Assembly (NCBI RefSeq): GCF_004135735.1
Contig: NZ_CP012670.1
Location: 3,183,501-3,247,500, forward strand
From: Sorangium cellulosum
GTDB lineage: Bacteria; Myxococcota_A; Polyangia; Polyangiales; Polyangiaceae
Direction of reading: 5' to 3'
DNA length: 64,000 bases
Every line of letters starts with the position of its first letter. Positions within the stretch are counted from its first letter, which is position 1. The notes under the pieces were generated by a model. That model worked only from the letters and a program-made list of their open reading frames with translations. It was not told where the DNA came from and did no database searches. Of the stretch, positions 53,445-61,907 are shown piece after piece. Both the position numbers and the translations under genes were made by a program.

Positions 53445-55139
53445 TCAGGGGTGCACGAACACCACGGTTCCTGTCAGCGAGCGCGCCGAGCCGTGCCAGC
53501 CAGGCGGGACCGCGGGCTCGGTCCAGAAGAACAGGCGACGCGCGTCCTCCGGCGACAGGTTGATGCAGCCGTGGCTCTTCGGCCGGCCGAACTTGTCGTG
53601 CCAGTAGGCGCCGTGCAGCGCGTAGCCCTCCTCGAAATACTGCACGTACGGCACGTCGCGCAGCTCGAACTCCTCGCCGACCGCGTCCGAGTCCATGGTG
53701 ATGGAGACGTACTTCGTGTGGATACGGAAGATGCCGCGCTTGGTCGCGGTGCTTGTCTCGTGGTCCTCGAGCCCCGCCTCACCGCTAGAGATCAGCGTGG
53801 CGTAGACGGGCGTCTCGCCCTCGTACGCGACCAGGACCTGCTTCGTGAGGTTGATGTCGAGCCACTTCTCACCCCGCTTGCCCCAGGCGGGCATCCGCTT
53901 CGCCGGGTCGATGCGGCCGGCGTGGCGGTCGTCGATCCACGCGCCGTCCTTGGTCTCGTAGTGCAGCTTGCCCCCGAAGAACTGCTGCTTTCCGGTCAGG
54001 GGCACGGCCGCGCGCCACTCGAGCTCTCCGGCGGAGACGAGCTTCTTGCCCTCGACGCGCCACCGCTTGCCGCCGGGGCGGCGCACGAGCGCGAACGGGA
54101 AGTCGATGTCCTTGCCGATCTCGACGCCGTGGTAATCCGACCCACGGATGGGGCGGAAGCGATCGGCGGGGACGACCCGCAGATCGGTGGTCACGTTGTA
54201 GCGCCGTCCCTCGTAAAGGAAGGAGTCGAGGAAGCCCATGCCGTTGCGGCGGGAGATCGCGTCGATCTTCACGGCGTCGTCGGACTTGATGAGGCCGGAG
54301 AGGTTGGGGGCGAGCCGGCCGTCGCGCAGGAACCAGGGGATGTCGCGATCGGTGATGCGCTGCGCGAGCGCCTCCAGCGCGGGCGGGGGGCGCTCGGCGC
54401 TCCACTTGAGCCACACGTCGAGGCCGTAGGCGGCGCCGCTCTCCTCGTCCTTGGCCCAGCGATCGAGGTGCTTCTTCAGGTTGGGCTCGTGCTGCGCGAG
54501 GTGCTCCTCGGTGGGGATGCGCGCGTAGGCGGGGCCGCCGCGCGTCACCATGCCGTACATGTACGGGAGCTTGTCGGTCACGTCTGGGCGGCGGCTCGCG
54601 GCGCGGACGATCTCGTGCTGGAGATCGAGCGTCGCGTCGGGGCCGATGCAGACGTAGCCGAACGGCTTGATCTTGCGCCAGCCGCCGGGGCAGCCGTCCG
54701 TGCCGGCGGGCTCGGGATCCATCTCGACGATCGCGCCGGCGCGCAGGAAGCCGACGCGCTTCGCGGACGTGCTGGGCCGGGCGTAGACGCGGGTGAGCAG
54801 CGCGGTGCTGGCGAGGCGCGGGCTGCCCTCGGGGGGCGGCGGGGGCAGGGTGGCGACGCCGCTCAGCGAGACGATCGGCGCGCTCACCGGCTGGCCGGGC
54901 GGCGGCTCGTCCTCGGCCGCTTCGGCGGAGGCGGGGGCGTCGGGGGCGGCGGGCGGGGAGGCGCCCTGCGGGGCGTCCTTCGCGGCGGCGCTGCCCTGGG
55001 CCTCGACCGGGGAATCGGCGGTGCTCCCGGACTGGGACTTGCCGCAGCCGGCGAGGAGCGCGGCGAGGGCGACGAACGCGAACGCAGGGCGGCGCGCCGC
55101 GAGCGGGGCTCCGGCGCGCGTTCGGGGCGGCGTGTCCAT
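53445..55139 (-). CDS. L,D-transpeptidase-like lipoprotein (YkuD)
   Basis: A 564-residue exported protein. The signal peptide ends in lipobox LLAGC (about Cys32). A roughly 75-residue Ala/Pro/Glu/Ser-rich linker follows. Near 110-165 there is an SH3-like part (LLTRVYARPSTSAKRVGFLRAG) before a central domain. The YkuD domain is at the C-terminal end: HGAYWHD and then SHGCINL with the catalytic Cys near 524. It should cross-link peptidoglycan or attach proteins to it. The ATG at 55139 fits the signal peptide and a weak TACGGT box eight bases upstream. It stands alone at this site. Confidence 0.85.
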   Translation of the reverse strand: MDTPPRTRAGAPLAARRPAFAFVALAALLAGCGKSQSGSTADSPVEAQGSAAAKDAPQGASPPAAPDAPASAEAAEDEPPPGQPVSAPIVSLSGVATLPPPPPEGSPRLASTALLTRVYARPSTSAKRVGFLRAGAIVEMDPEPAGTDGCPGGWRKIKPFGYVCIGPDATLDLQHEIVRAASRRPDVTDKLPYMYGMVTRGGPAYARIPTEEHLAQHEPNLKKHLDRWAKDEESGAAYGLDVWLKWSAERPPPALEALAQRITDRDIPWFLRDGRLAPNLSGLIKSDDAVKIDAISRRNGMGFLDSFLYEGRRYNVTTDLRVVPADRFRPIRGSDYHGVEIGKDIDFPFALVRRPGGKRWRVEGKKLVSAGELEWRAAVPLTGKQQFFGGKLHYETKDGAWIDDRHAGRIDPAKRMPAWGKRGEKWLDINLTKQVLVAYEGETPVYATLISSGEAGLEDHETSTATKRGIFRIHTKYVSITMDSDAVGEEFELRDVPYVQYFEEGYALHGAYWHDKFGRPKSHGCINLSPEDARRLFFWTEPAVPPGWHGSARSLTGTVVFVHP

Positions 55140-55596
55140 GACGGGCGACCGTAGTGCACAGGAGGGGGAGGAAGGCCAGTTTTCGGCGGCCGCGTGGGGC
55201 GGCCCTCGGGCAGGGCTCCTGGCCCTCGGGGACGGCGAGGGGCTGCCCTGGAAGGCCGACGTCGAGCGGAGGTGGCTCGGGTCCGGCGCGCCGGACGATG
55301 GCCGCGCCGAGGCCCGGGTCGACGCCTTCACGGGGCTCGCGGGGGGAGGCGCGCTCGATGCGCGGCACGAGCTCGCTATCGAGGCCCTCGGCGAGAGCGA
55401 TTTTTCGTCAAGGATGACATCTTCCTGCGCACGGGCACGGCCAGGCCGGTTACCGCATCACGGGCTCTGGGCGGGCGCACCACGAGGGGGCGTGGTGTCG
55501 CCCCCTCCGCCATGGCGCCGTCACCCCTGAGCAAGATCTCTCGTCGCGCTCTCCCGTCATTTCGCGTCGGCATGGGCCGTGCTCAAGGCCTGTGTC
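55140..55596. other. Intergenic region before the PD-(D/E)XK gene
   Basis: About 457 bp. A plus-strand frame from ATG 55138 to 55530 (130 residues) keeps a coding-like G/C third-position bias in its first half (for example LGDGEGLPWKADVERRW), then loses it. It has no ribosome site and I recognise nothing in it. It may be a decayed gene; I do not call it a CDS. Confidence 0.3.
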
Positions 55597-56607
55597 ATGC
55601 CGACGCTCGAGCACAACGCCCTCGTCGAGATGTTCCGTGAGCGCCCGGAGCTCGCGCCCCATGTCCTCGCGACGCTCTTCCACGTCGAGGTGCCGCCGCA
55701 CGCCTCGGTCGCGGTGGCCGAGTCGTCGCTCGACCAGCTCATCCCGGCGGAGCTCCGCGCGGACCTGGTGCTCGAGCTGCGCGACGCGAAGGGCGCGCTC
55801 GTGCTGGCGATCGTCCTCGAGGTCCAGCGCGACGTGGACCCGAACAAGAAGTTCTCGTGGCCGACGTACGTCACGGGCGTGCGCGCCAGGAGGCGCTGCG
55901 ACACGGTCGTCCTCGTGGTCGCGCCGGACGCCGGCGTGGCCGCCTGGGCGGCGGAGAGCATCGACCTCGGCCTGGGCCTCGGCACCGTCACGCCGCTGGT
56001 GCTCGGTCCGGCCGTCGTCCCCGAGATCACCGACCCGGAAGCGGACATGGAGGCCGAGCTCGCCGTGCTGTCGGCGATCGCGCACGGCAACGGGCCGAAC
56101 GGGCTCACCGTGCTCCAGGCGGCGCTCGCGGCCCTGGGCCGGCTCGACCAGGAGCACGCGATGGTCTACTTTCAGCTCATCTGGGACGGGTTGCGCGAAC
56201 CCATGCAGCAGGCTCTGGAGGCGTTGGTCATGGAACGGCAGATCGAAGGCGAGGTGAATCTCCCCCCGTTCGTGCAGAGGCTCATCGATCGCGGCAAGCT
56301 CGAGGGCATGCGTGAGGGAAAGCTCGAGGGCATGCGTGAGGGCAAACTCGAGGGCATGCGTGAGGGAAAGCTCAAGGGCATGCGTGAGGGCAAACTCGAG
56401 GGCATGCGTGAGGGCGAGCTCAAGGGCAAGCGTGAGGGAAAGCTCGAGGGCAAGAGGGAAACTCTGCTGCGGCTGCTTGCGCGCGCAGGGATCGCGCTCG
56501 CCGAGGACGAGAGCGCGCGCATCCAGGCGTGCTCGGACGTCGCGACCCTCGACCGCTGGATCGAGAACGTCCTCAAGGCGAAGACCGCGACCGAAGTGCT
56601 CTCCTGA
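55597..56607 (+). CDS. PD-(D/E)XK nuclease-like protein with a Lys/Glu repeat tail
   Basis: A 336-residue protein of the Rpn/transposase-like PD-(D/E)XK type. The core has RADLVLEL (catalytic Asp), LAIVLEVQRDVDPNKKFSWPTYV (Glu-x-Gln and Lys) in the right order. Residues about 233-288 are seven copies of an 8-residue unit of the type GKLEGMRE, likely a continuous helix, and then a short helical tail. Such proteins are multi-copy in myxobacterial genomes and in other bacteria are linked to recombination-promoting nucleases, but their function is not proven. I use ATG 55597 because the family usually begins near it; an ATG at 55579 is in frame. It carries no transposase partners. Confidence 0.7.
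   Translation: MPTLEHNALVEMFRERPELAPHVLATLFHVEVPPHASVAVAESSLDQLIPAELRADLVLELRDAKGALVLAIVLEVQRDVDPNKKFSWPTYVTGVRARRRCDTVVLVVAPDAGVAAWAAESIDLGLGLGTVTPLVLGPAVVPEITDPEADMEAELAVLSAIAHGNGPNGLTVLQAALAALGRLDQEHAMVYFQLIWDGLREPMQQALEALVMERQIEGEVNLPPFVQRLIDRGKLEGMREGKLEGMREGKLEGMREGKLKGMREGKLEGMREGELKGKREGKLEGKRETLLRLLARAGIALAEDESARIQACSDVATLDRWIENVLKAKTATEVLS
56293..56460 (+). repeat. 24-bp tandem repeat, seven copies
   Basis: Seven units of a 24-bp repeat, typically GGCAAGCTCGAGGGCATGCG then TGAG, encode the GKLEGMRE units. The first five are nearly identical and the last two have drifted. The unit length preserves frame, so copy number can vary between strains without loss of the protein. Confidence 0.92.
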
Positions 56608-56746
56608 CGGGTGGCGGTTTCGTTCAACAAGGCACTGCATCCGACGGCATCCGGTCGCGTGGGAACGACAGCGATGGACCGCCGGTGCACCACCATCTAT
56701 TCCGGTCGTCACACGAATCGCCGACTGAAACCATGGTCGTCCAGCG

Positions 56747-57064
56747 TCATGAGCGCGTCGCGCCACCGGAAAGCATGCTCGAGAGGCGGGTGATCTCCTC
56801 CTCGGTGTCACACGCGACGAACAGCGATATCGATGGCGCGATGTCGAAGGGGTGTGATATCGCGCTGTCGATCGCCACGAACCTCTTCCCGTTGAGGGGG
56901 AGCACGGCGCTGTGCACCGTCGCTTCCGGCCCATCTTCGCCAGGGCCGTGGAGCTCGACGCGCTCTATCCTGTCCGGGGCTGGTCGTCCGAGCGCGACGA
57001 TGCGCCCAGCCGGATGTGTGACTCTCCCCCGGGTGACGTCCCCCGCGCGCTCCGAGATCCCCAA
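56747..57064 (-). pseudogene. Remnant of a PhnB/YjdN-like VOC protein
   Basis: The frame encodes about 50 residues that match the middle of the PhnB-like (3-demethylubiquinone methyltransferase-like) VOC family: VHSAVLPLNGKRFVAIDS, then FDIAPSISLFVACDTEEEIT and RLSSMLSGG. The normal N-terminal βαβ (roughly 50 residues) and the C-terminal roughly 40 residues are missing. It ends in an early stop after LSGGATRS and there is no ribosome site. Its codon use is normal, so it was lost recently. Confidence 0.6.
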
Positions 57065-57204
57065 CGCCCCCTCGTGGCCGAGAGGCGCGCCTCGCCAGCG
57101 CCGTGCGGCCGCCCGCCCGGCGGGCCCGTCGCGCGTGGGGCACGCGAGCCCACATCCGCCTTGACCGCGTGCCGCCGCGCCGCTCCCATGGAGGCGAGAT
57201 CTGC

Positions 57205-58401
57205 ATGAGCGACACGGCCCTGCGACGCGTGGGAACCACGATCCGCAACAAGTGGACCCTGGAACGGCTGCTCGGCGCGGGCGGCATGGCCGCCGTCTAC
57301 GTCGGCGTCCACCGCATCGGGCGCCGCGACGCGCTCAAGATCCTGCACCCGCAGGCGGCGCAGTCGAAGGAGATCTGCGATCGGTTCGAGCGCGAGGCGC
57401 ACGCCGCGAACCGCTTCCGCCACCCGGGCGCCGTCGAGATCCGCGACATCGACGTCGCCGAGGACGGCGCGCCGTTCCTGGTGATGGAGCTGCTCGACGG
57501 GGAGTCGCTCGCCGAGCGCGAGCGACGGCTCGGCGGCGTCCCGCTCGCCGAGGTGCTCGGGTTCGTCGCCCAGGTGCTCGACACGCTCGGCGCGGCGCAC
57601 GCGCAGGGGATCATCCACCGCGACATCAAGCCGGCCAACCTGTACGTCGTCCGCGGGGACAGCCGGGGCGCGCCCCCCTCCGGCGGAGGCGAGCGCGTCA
57701 AGGTGCTCGACTTCGGGCTCGCGCGGATCCGCCAGGACAGTAGCCTCCAGGGGGAGCTCACGCGGATGGGCATCGTGCTCGGCACGACGCCGTACATGCC
57801 GCCGGAGCAGGCCAAGGGCCGGGACATCGACGCGCGCGCCGACCTGTTCGCCGTGGGCGCCACGATGTTCCGCCTCCTCGCCGGACGCCACGTGCACGAG
57901 GCGAGCACCGACTTCGATCTCCTGCTCAAGATGGGCAAGGAGCCCGCGCCGCCGCTCGCCCGGCGGGCGCCGCACGTGCCGCGCGACGTGTGCCTCGTCG
58001 TCGATCGCGCGCTCGCCTTCGACCGCGACCAGCGCTACCCTGACGCGCGCCAGATGCTCGAGGACGTGCGCGCCCTCCTGCGCGGCGAGCCGCCCCCCTA
58101 CGCGTCGCGGCTCGCAGAGGGCCTCGACCTCGACGCCGTCACGCAGCCGGCGCGGCCGTGGCCCGGCGCTCCGGACGCGGTGAGCGCGTCCACCACGCTC
58201 CAGGGGAGCGCGCCCACCGCGCTCTCGGCGAGCGGGCCGACCCACGTCGACTCCATCGCCGTCGACTGGAGCGACGAGCCGCCCACGAGCATCGACTCGG
58301 TCACCGTCGAGTGGAGCGGCCCGCGCGCCGCGCGGCGAGAGGAGTCGATCGTGGTCGAGTGGAGCGAGGAGCCGGAGGGCGGCCCCCCCGGGCGGCGCTA
58401 G
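57205..58401 (+). CDS. Hanks-type Ser/Thr protein kinase with Trp-motif tail
   Basis: A 398-residue kinase. The kinase domain covers about 15-300: GAGGMAAVYVG (Gly loop), ALKIL (Lys), HRDIKPANLYV (catalytic), DFGLARI (metal) and GTTPYMPPEQAKG (activation). All residues for activity are intact. The tail has three copies of an acidic motif like SIxVxWS(D/E)EP (near 350, 365 and 382), which may bind a partner. No membrane helix is visible. The ATG at 57205 is set by GGAGG ten bases upstream. Neighbours are remnants and malic enzyme, giving no clue to targets. Confidence 0.92.
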   Translation: MSDTALRRVGTTIRNKWTLERLLGAGGMAAVYVGVHRIGRRDALKILHPQAAQSKEICDRFEREAHAANRFRHPGAVEIRDIDVAEDGAPFLVMELLDGESLAERERRLGGVPLAEVLGFVAQVLDTLGAAHAQGIIHRDIKPANLYVVRGDSRGAPPSGGGERVKVLDFGLARIRQDSSLQGELTRMGIVLGTTPYMPPEQAKGRDIDARADLFAVGATMFRLLAGRHVHEASTDFDLLLKMGKEPAPPLARRAPHVPRDVCLVVDRALAFDRDQRYPDARQMLEDVRALLRGEPPPYASRLAEGLDLDAVTQPARPWPGAPDAVSASTTLQGSAPTALSASGPTHVDSIAVDWSDEPPTSIDSVTVEWSGPRAARREESIVVEWSEEPEGGPPGRR

Positions 58402-58512
58402 ACCCGACCGCGCCGCACCGGACAGGCGAGTTGAGCGATTCTATCGTGTCCGGCGAGAGCCGCGCCCCCCTCGTCGAGGGATTCGTGGCTGGCACTCGAT
58501 CCCGCGCCGCCC

Positions 58513-58518
58513 TAGGAT
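58513..58518 (+). promoter_or_regulatory. -10 box of the malic enzyme gene
   Basis: TAGGAT ends exactly six bases before the ATG at 58525. TGGCAC lies 17 bp upstream as a poor -35. No ribosome site is present. Together these indicate a leaderless mRNA. Confidence 0.5.
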
Positions 58519-58524
58519 CGCGCC

Positions 58525-60246
58525 ATGGCGAGGATCTCAAGGTACTTCGACATCAAGAAGGACGCGCTCGGCCGCGAGTACATGGAAGTATACTTCGACG
58601 GGATCGCGCTGCTCAGGCTCGTCATGACCAACAAGGGGACGGCCTTCACGCCAGAGGAGCGCGTGAGCCTCGGGCTCGATGGGCTGCTCCCGCCCCAGGT
58701 CAATACCATGGAGCAGCAGCTCGCCCGCGTCTACGGCGGGTTTCGGCGCGAGCCGACGCCGATCGCCAGATATCAATACCTGCGGGCGCTCCAGGAGCGC
58801 AATGAGATCCTCTTCTACGCGCTGCTCGTGCGCCACCTCGGGGAGATGCTGCCCGTCGTCTACACACCGACCGTGGGCGAGGCCGTGCAGCAGTTCAGCT
58901 TCCTCTACCAGAGCGCGCGAGGCGTCTCGTTCTCTCCCCTCAACATCGATCGCGCCCGGCGCGTGCTCGAGGGCTTCCCCTGGGAGGACGTCCGCATGGT
59001 CGTCGCGACCGACTCCTCCGCGATCCTCGGGATCGGCGATCAGGGCTATGGCGGGCTCGCCATCCCGATCGGCAAGCTCGCGCTCTACACCGCGGGTGGC
59101 GGCGTGAGCCCGTTCCACACGATGCCCGTGGTGCTCGACGTCGGGACGGACCGGACCGACCTCATCAACGACCCGTTCTACCTCGGTGTTCGCCAGCGCC
59201 GCCTCCGCGGAGAGGCCTATTTCGACTTCTTCGACAAGTTCGTCGACGCCGTGAAGAGCGGCTGTCCCCGCGCCGTCATCCAGTGGGAGGACCTCTCCAA
59301 GGAGGCCGCCTTCTCGGTGCTGGAGCGGTACCGGAGGGTGGTCCCGTCGTTCAACGACGACATCCAGGGGACGGGGGCCGTCACGCTCGCCGGCGTGATC
59401 AGCGCGTGCAGGCTGCGCGGCGAGGCGCTCAGGGATCAATCGGTGGTGATCCACGGCGCGGGCGCGGGCGGCATCGGCGTCGCCTCCGCGATCTGCCAGG
59501 GGATGATCCGGGACGGGCTCACCGAGGAGCAGGCGCTCGCCCGCATCTTCGTCCTCGACTCGAAGGGCCTCCTCACGCAGGACCGCCCCGTGGAGGAGTA
59601 CAAGCGCAAGTTCGCGCAGGCGCCGGAGAAGATCGCCGGGTGGAAGAAGGCCGGGGCCGTGCCGACGCTGCTCGAGACCCTCCAGAACGCGCGCGCCACC
59701 GTGCTCCTCGGGCTGTCCGGGCAGCCGCGCGCGTTCAGCGAGCCGATGATCCAGGCGATGGCCGACAACACCCCTCGGCCGATCATCTTCCCCCTCTCCA
59801 ACCCGACGAGCGCGTGCGAGGCGCTCCCCGAGGACATCCTCGCCGTGACGAAGGGCCGCGCGCTGGTCGCGACCGGGAGCCCGTTCGCGCCCGTCGAGAT
59901 CGACGGGGAGACCATCCCCATCGGCCAGGGCAACAACGCCTTCATCTTCCCGGGGCTCGGGTTCGGATCCATCCTGTCCGGCGCGCGCGAGATCACCGAC
60001 AACATGGTGCTCGCGGCGGCGTACGCGCTCGTCGACTACACGGCGGAGAAGCACCTCGACAAGGGGCTCGTCTATCCGCCCGTGGAGGAGCTCCAGGAGG
60101 TCTCCGTCAGGGTCGCGACCGCGGTGATCCGCGCGGCCTTCGCCGACGGCGTCGCCGGAAGCGCGAAGGTCAGCCCCGAGACCGCCGAGGGCTACGTCAA
60201 GGCGCGGTTCTGGCAGCCGAAGTACCTGCCGTTCGTCCGCGGGTAG
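58525..60246 (+). CDS. maeA: NAD(P)-dependent malic enzyme
   Basis: A 573-residue malic enzyme of the large (SfcA/MaeA-like) type. VYTPTVGEAVQQFSFLYQ and the malate-binding region are at the N-terminal half, then IGDQGYGGLAIPIGKLALY, the metal-binding FNDDIQGTGAVTLAG, and the NAD-binding HGAGAGGIGVASAI, followed by PLSNPTSACEA. It decarboxylates malate to pyruvate in the cytosol, providing NADH or NADPH and linking the TCA cycle with lipid synthesis. Length is normal for the family. The ATG at 58525 is six bases after a TAGGAT box. No operon partner is seen. Confidence 0.95.
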   Translation: MARISRYFDIKKDALGREYMEVYFDGIALLRLVMTNKGTAFTPEERVSLGLDGLLPPQVNTMEQQLARVYGGFRREPTPIARYQYLRALQERNEILFYALLVRHLGEMLPVVYTPTVGEAVQQFSFLYQSARGVSFSPLNIDRARRVLEGFPWEDVRMVVATDSSAILGIGDQGYGGLAIPIGKLALYTAGGGVSPFHTMPVVLDVGTDRTDLINDPFYLGVRQRRLRGEAYFDFFDKFVDAVKSGCPRAVIQWEDLSKEAAFSVLERYRRVVPSFNDDIQGTGAVTLAGVISACRLRGEALRDQSVVIHGAGAGGIGVASAICQGMIRDGLTEEQALARIFVLDSKGLLTQDRPVEEYKRKFAQAPEKIAGWKKAGAVPTLLETLQNARATVLLGLSGQPRAFSEPMIQAMADNTPRPIIFPLSNPTSACEALPEDILAVTKGRALVATGSPFAPVEIDGETIPIGQGNNAFIFPGLGFGSILSGAREITDNMVLAAAYALVDYTAEKHLDKGLVYPPVEELQEVSVRVATAVIRAAFADGVAGSAKVSPETAEGYVKARFWQPKYLPFVRG

Positions 60247-60318
60247 CCGGCAGGTTCGCCGGCCGGCGGGCGCGCTCACCGGCTTCTTGCGGCGTCGGAG
60301 CCCCCTCCGGGCGGCCGC

Positions 60319-60708
60319 GTGTTCTCTCTGCTCGTGCTGCGCCGAGCGCGGGGCCTCGCCGGGCGAAGCGGGCCGGGTCAGAGCGCCCTGGATCAGGCGC
60401 TCGACGCGGTGGCGCCGATGGGCACGGTGGTGAGCATCGTGCCGACGCCGGCGCCGGTCGCGGATCGGCCTTTCATGAAGGCGGCGTCGCTCGTCTATCA
60501 CGTGATGGGGGCCGCCTCGAACTGGCGGATCGATCAGCACGCGCAGGGCCGCGCGCTGGCCGCGGTCGCGGCGCTGGCGGAGCAAGGCCACGTCAGGCCC
60601 GTCGTCGGCGCGAGCTACCCGGTGCGCGAGCTCGCGCAGGCCCACCGCGCCATCGAGTCGGGCCGCACCGTGGGGAAGATCGCGATCCGCGTGGCCGACG
60701 GCCGGTGA
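60319..60708 (+). pseudogene. C-terminal remnant of a zinc-type quinone oxidoreductase
   Basis: A 129-residue frame whose last roughly 100 residues match the C-terminus of medium-chain NADPH:quinone reductase-like dehydrogenases (AVAPMGTVVSIVP, then SYPVRELAQAHRAIESGRTV and GKIAIRV). The whole N-terminal catalytic domain and most of the Rossmann fold are missing, and the N-terminal residues look random. No ribosome site precedes ATG 60319. It is best read as a deletion remnant. Confidence 0.65.
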
Positions 60709-60756
60709 TCCGCGCGGCCTGAGGCCCGCCCGCGCCGTGGCCTCGTCCCTCGCCCG

Positions 60757-61251
60757 TTACGGCTCTGGCGGCGACGCGAGCTCCTCCTCGCCGAGCGCTC
60801 GCAGCGCGCCCTCCAGCGCCGCCGGGTCGCCCCCGTCGATCTCCCATTCCTTCCGGCTGTAGTACTTCGCCGCGCCCCGCGGAGAGCCGCTCAGATCGAG
60901 GCAGTAGTCGAAGCCCTTCACGTCGCACGGCCGCGCGTCGAAGGCGACCTCGTGCTTCGACTTGTCCTGCGGAAAGAGCAGCTGAAGCTTGTCGTCGCCG
61001 CGGAGCTCGTAACGGAACAGGGCATACGAGCCCTCGTACCGGGACGCACGCCGGAACATGCCAATCGGCTCGTCGGCGAGCATCGCGACGAGCTCGATCG
61101 GGTCCGTGTCGTCCCTCGGAATCCGCTCGATCCAGACGCGCCCGACCAGCGTCTTCGCGTCGGACCCGCGCGAGCTCAGGAGCCCGTAGCCGCCTGCGGC
61201 CGCCGCGAGGGCGATCACCGCCGCCGTCATCCTCTTGGAAACGCGGTTCAT
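60757..61251 (-). CDS. Hypothetical protein with N-terminal membrane helix
   Basis: A 164-residue protein I do not recognise. A single hydrophobic segment at about 9-26 (AAVIALAAAAGGYGLLSS) could be a signal anchor. The rest is a soluble domain with VGRVWIERIP, YEGSYALFRYELRGDDKLQLLFPQ, and two cysteines (CDVKGFDYCLDL) that may form a disulfide outside the cytoplasm. ATG 61251 is seven bases after a TAGGAT box on the minus strand. No neighbour explains it. Confidence 0.6.
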   Translation of the reverse strand: MNRVSKRMTAAVIALAAAAGGYGLLSSRGSDAKTLVGRVWIERIPRDDTDPIELVAMLADEPIGMFRRASRYEGSYALFRYELRGDDKLQLLFPQDKSKHEVAFDARPCDVKGFDYCLDLSGSPRGAAKYYSRKEWEIDGGDPAALEGALRALGEEELASPPEP

Positions 61252-61512
61252 GGGCGGCATCCTACCCCTTCCAGCGCCGCACGGAGCCGGGTCCGAGGCC
61301 CCGCCGCGGCTGCCTGCCGCGGCCCCGCCATCCCCACGCCCGGCTACCCGCCGACCTACCGCGGCTGCGGGGCGGCGCCGTCGGCCCCCTCGCCGGACGA
61401 GGACCACCGGCGGGGCGCCTGCGGCCACGACCCGTACGGCCGGGCGCACCTGCACAGACGCTGCCTGGGCGAGATCGTCGACCTCTGACCACGACGGCGC
61501 CGCAGGGCTCGC
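61252..61512. other. Intergenic region with a possible gene remnant
   Basis: A TAGGAT -10 box for the gene at 61251 is at 61259-61264 on the minus strand. On the plus strand the frame ending at 61488 has a protein-like Cys/His-rich tail (RGACGHDPYGRAHLHRRC) but no plausible start, so I regard it as a possible remnant only. Confidence 0.3.
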
Positions 61513-61785
61513 TCAGCGCGCCGACGACCGAGACGTATCTTTTTTGATGCTCTCGATGATCCGATCCGCGTTATTCTTGTCCTGTCTCAGGAGTCGAGCT
61601 TCCTCTGCGGTCAGCAAGACTTCCGTGGTGTAAATGGCCGATGAGCCGCTCAGGATGATGGCTTTGACCTCATCACCCCGAGATTCGATGCGGTATTCCC
61701 AGGGCTTTTCCGCGACGATCTTCATTCGTTCGACCGGTTGCAGAACAGCTTCTGTATACCCTCCCGTCAGAACTTGATCCACCAC
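61513..61785 (-). CDS. Small hypothetical protein with low-GC codon use
   Basis: A 90-residue protein of unknown family. It reads as β-rich in the first half (VERMKIVAEKPWEYRIESRG then EVKAIILSGSSAIYTTEVLL) and helical in the second (TAEEARLLRQDKNNADRIIE). It uses many A/T-ending codons and is clearly lower in GC than all of its neighbours, so it was probably acquired by transfer. No ribosome site is strong; an internal ATG at codon 21 is possible. No signal peptide or membrane helix. An immunity-type or small regulatory protein is conceivable, but there is no adjacent toxin. Confidence 0.55.
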   Translation of the reverse strand: MVDQVLTGGYTEAVLQPVERMKIVAEKPWEYRIESRGDEVKAIILSGSSAIYTTEVLLTAEEARLLRQDKNNADRIIESIKKDTSRSSAR

Positions 61786-61907
61786 GGCTTCACCAGATCG
61801 AGCAGGCCCGGACCCGGTGGGTGGGGGCGAGGGGCGGCGGCGCGGCGCGCGGCGGCGGGCGCCGGCCGGGGGGGCGCGGCACGTCGCCGGCGCGGCAGGA
61901 GGGCAGG

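Noticed and set aside
55138..55530. A 130-codon frame upstream of the PD-(D/E)XK gene
   Set aside because: Coding-like bias is only in its first half, there is no ribosome site, and it starts inside the palindromic CATG of the divergent gene's start.
58490..58518. TGGCAC before maeA as a σ54 promoter
   Set aside because: The -12 GC element is not at the right distance; the TAGGAT box fits a housekeeping promoter better.
60952..61488. A plus-strand frame with a Cys/His-rich end
   Set aside because: Most of it is antisense to the gene at 60757-61251 and only the last roughly 40 residues look protein-like; at best a remnant.
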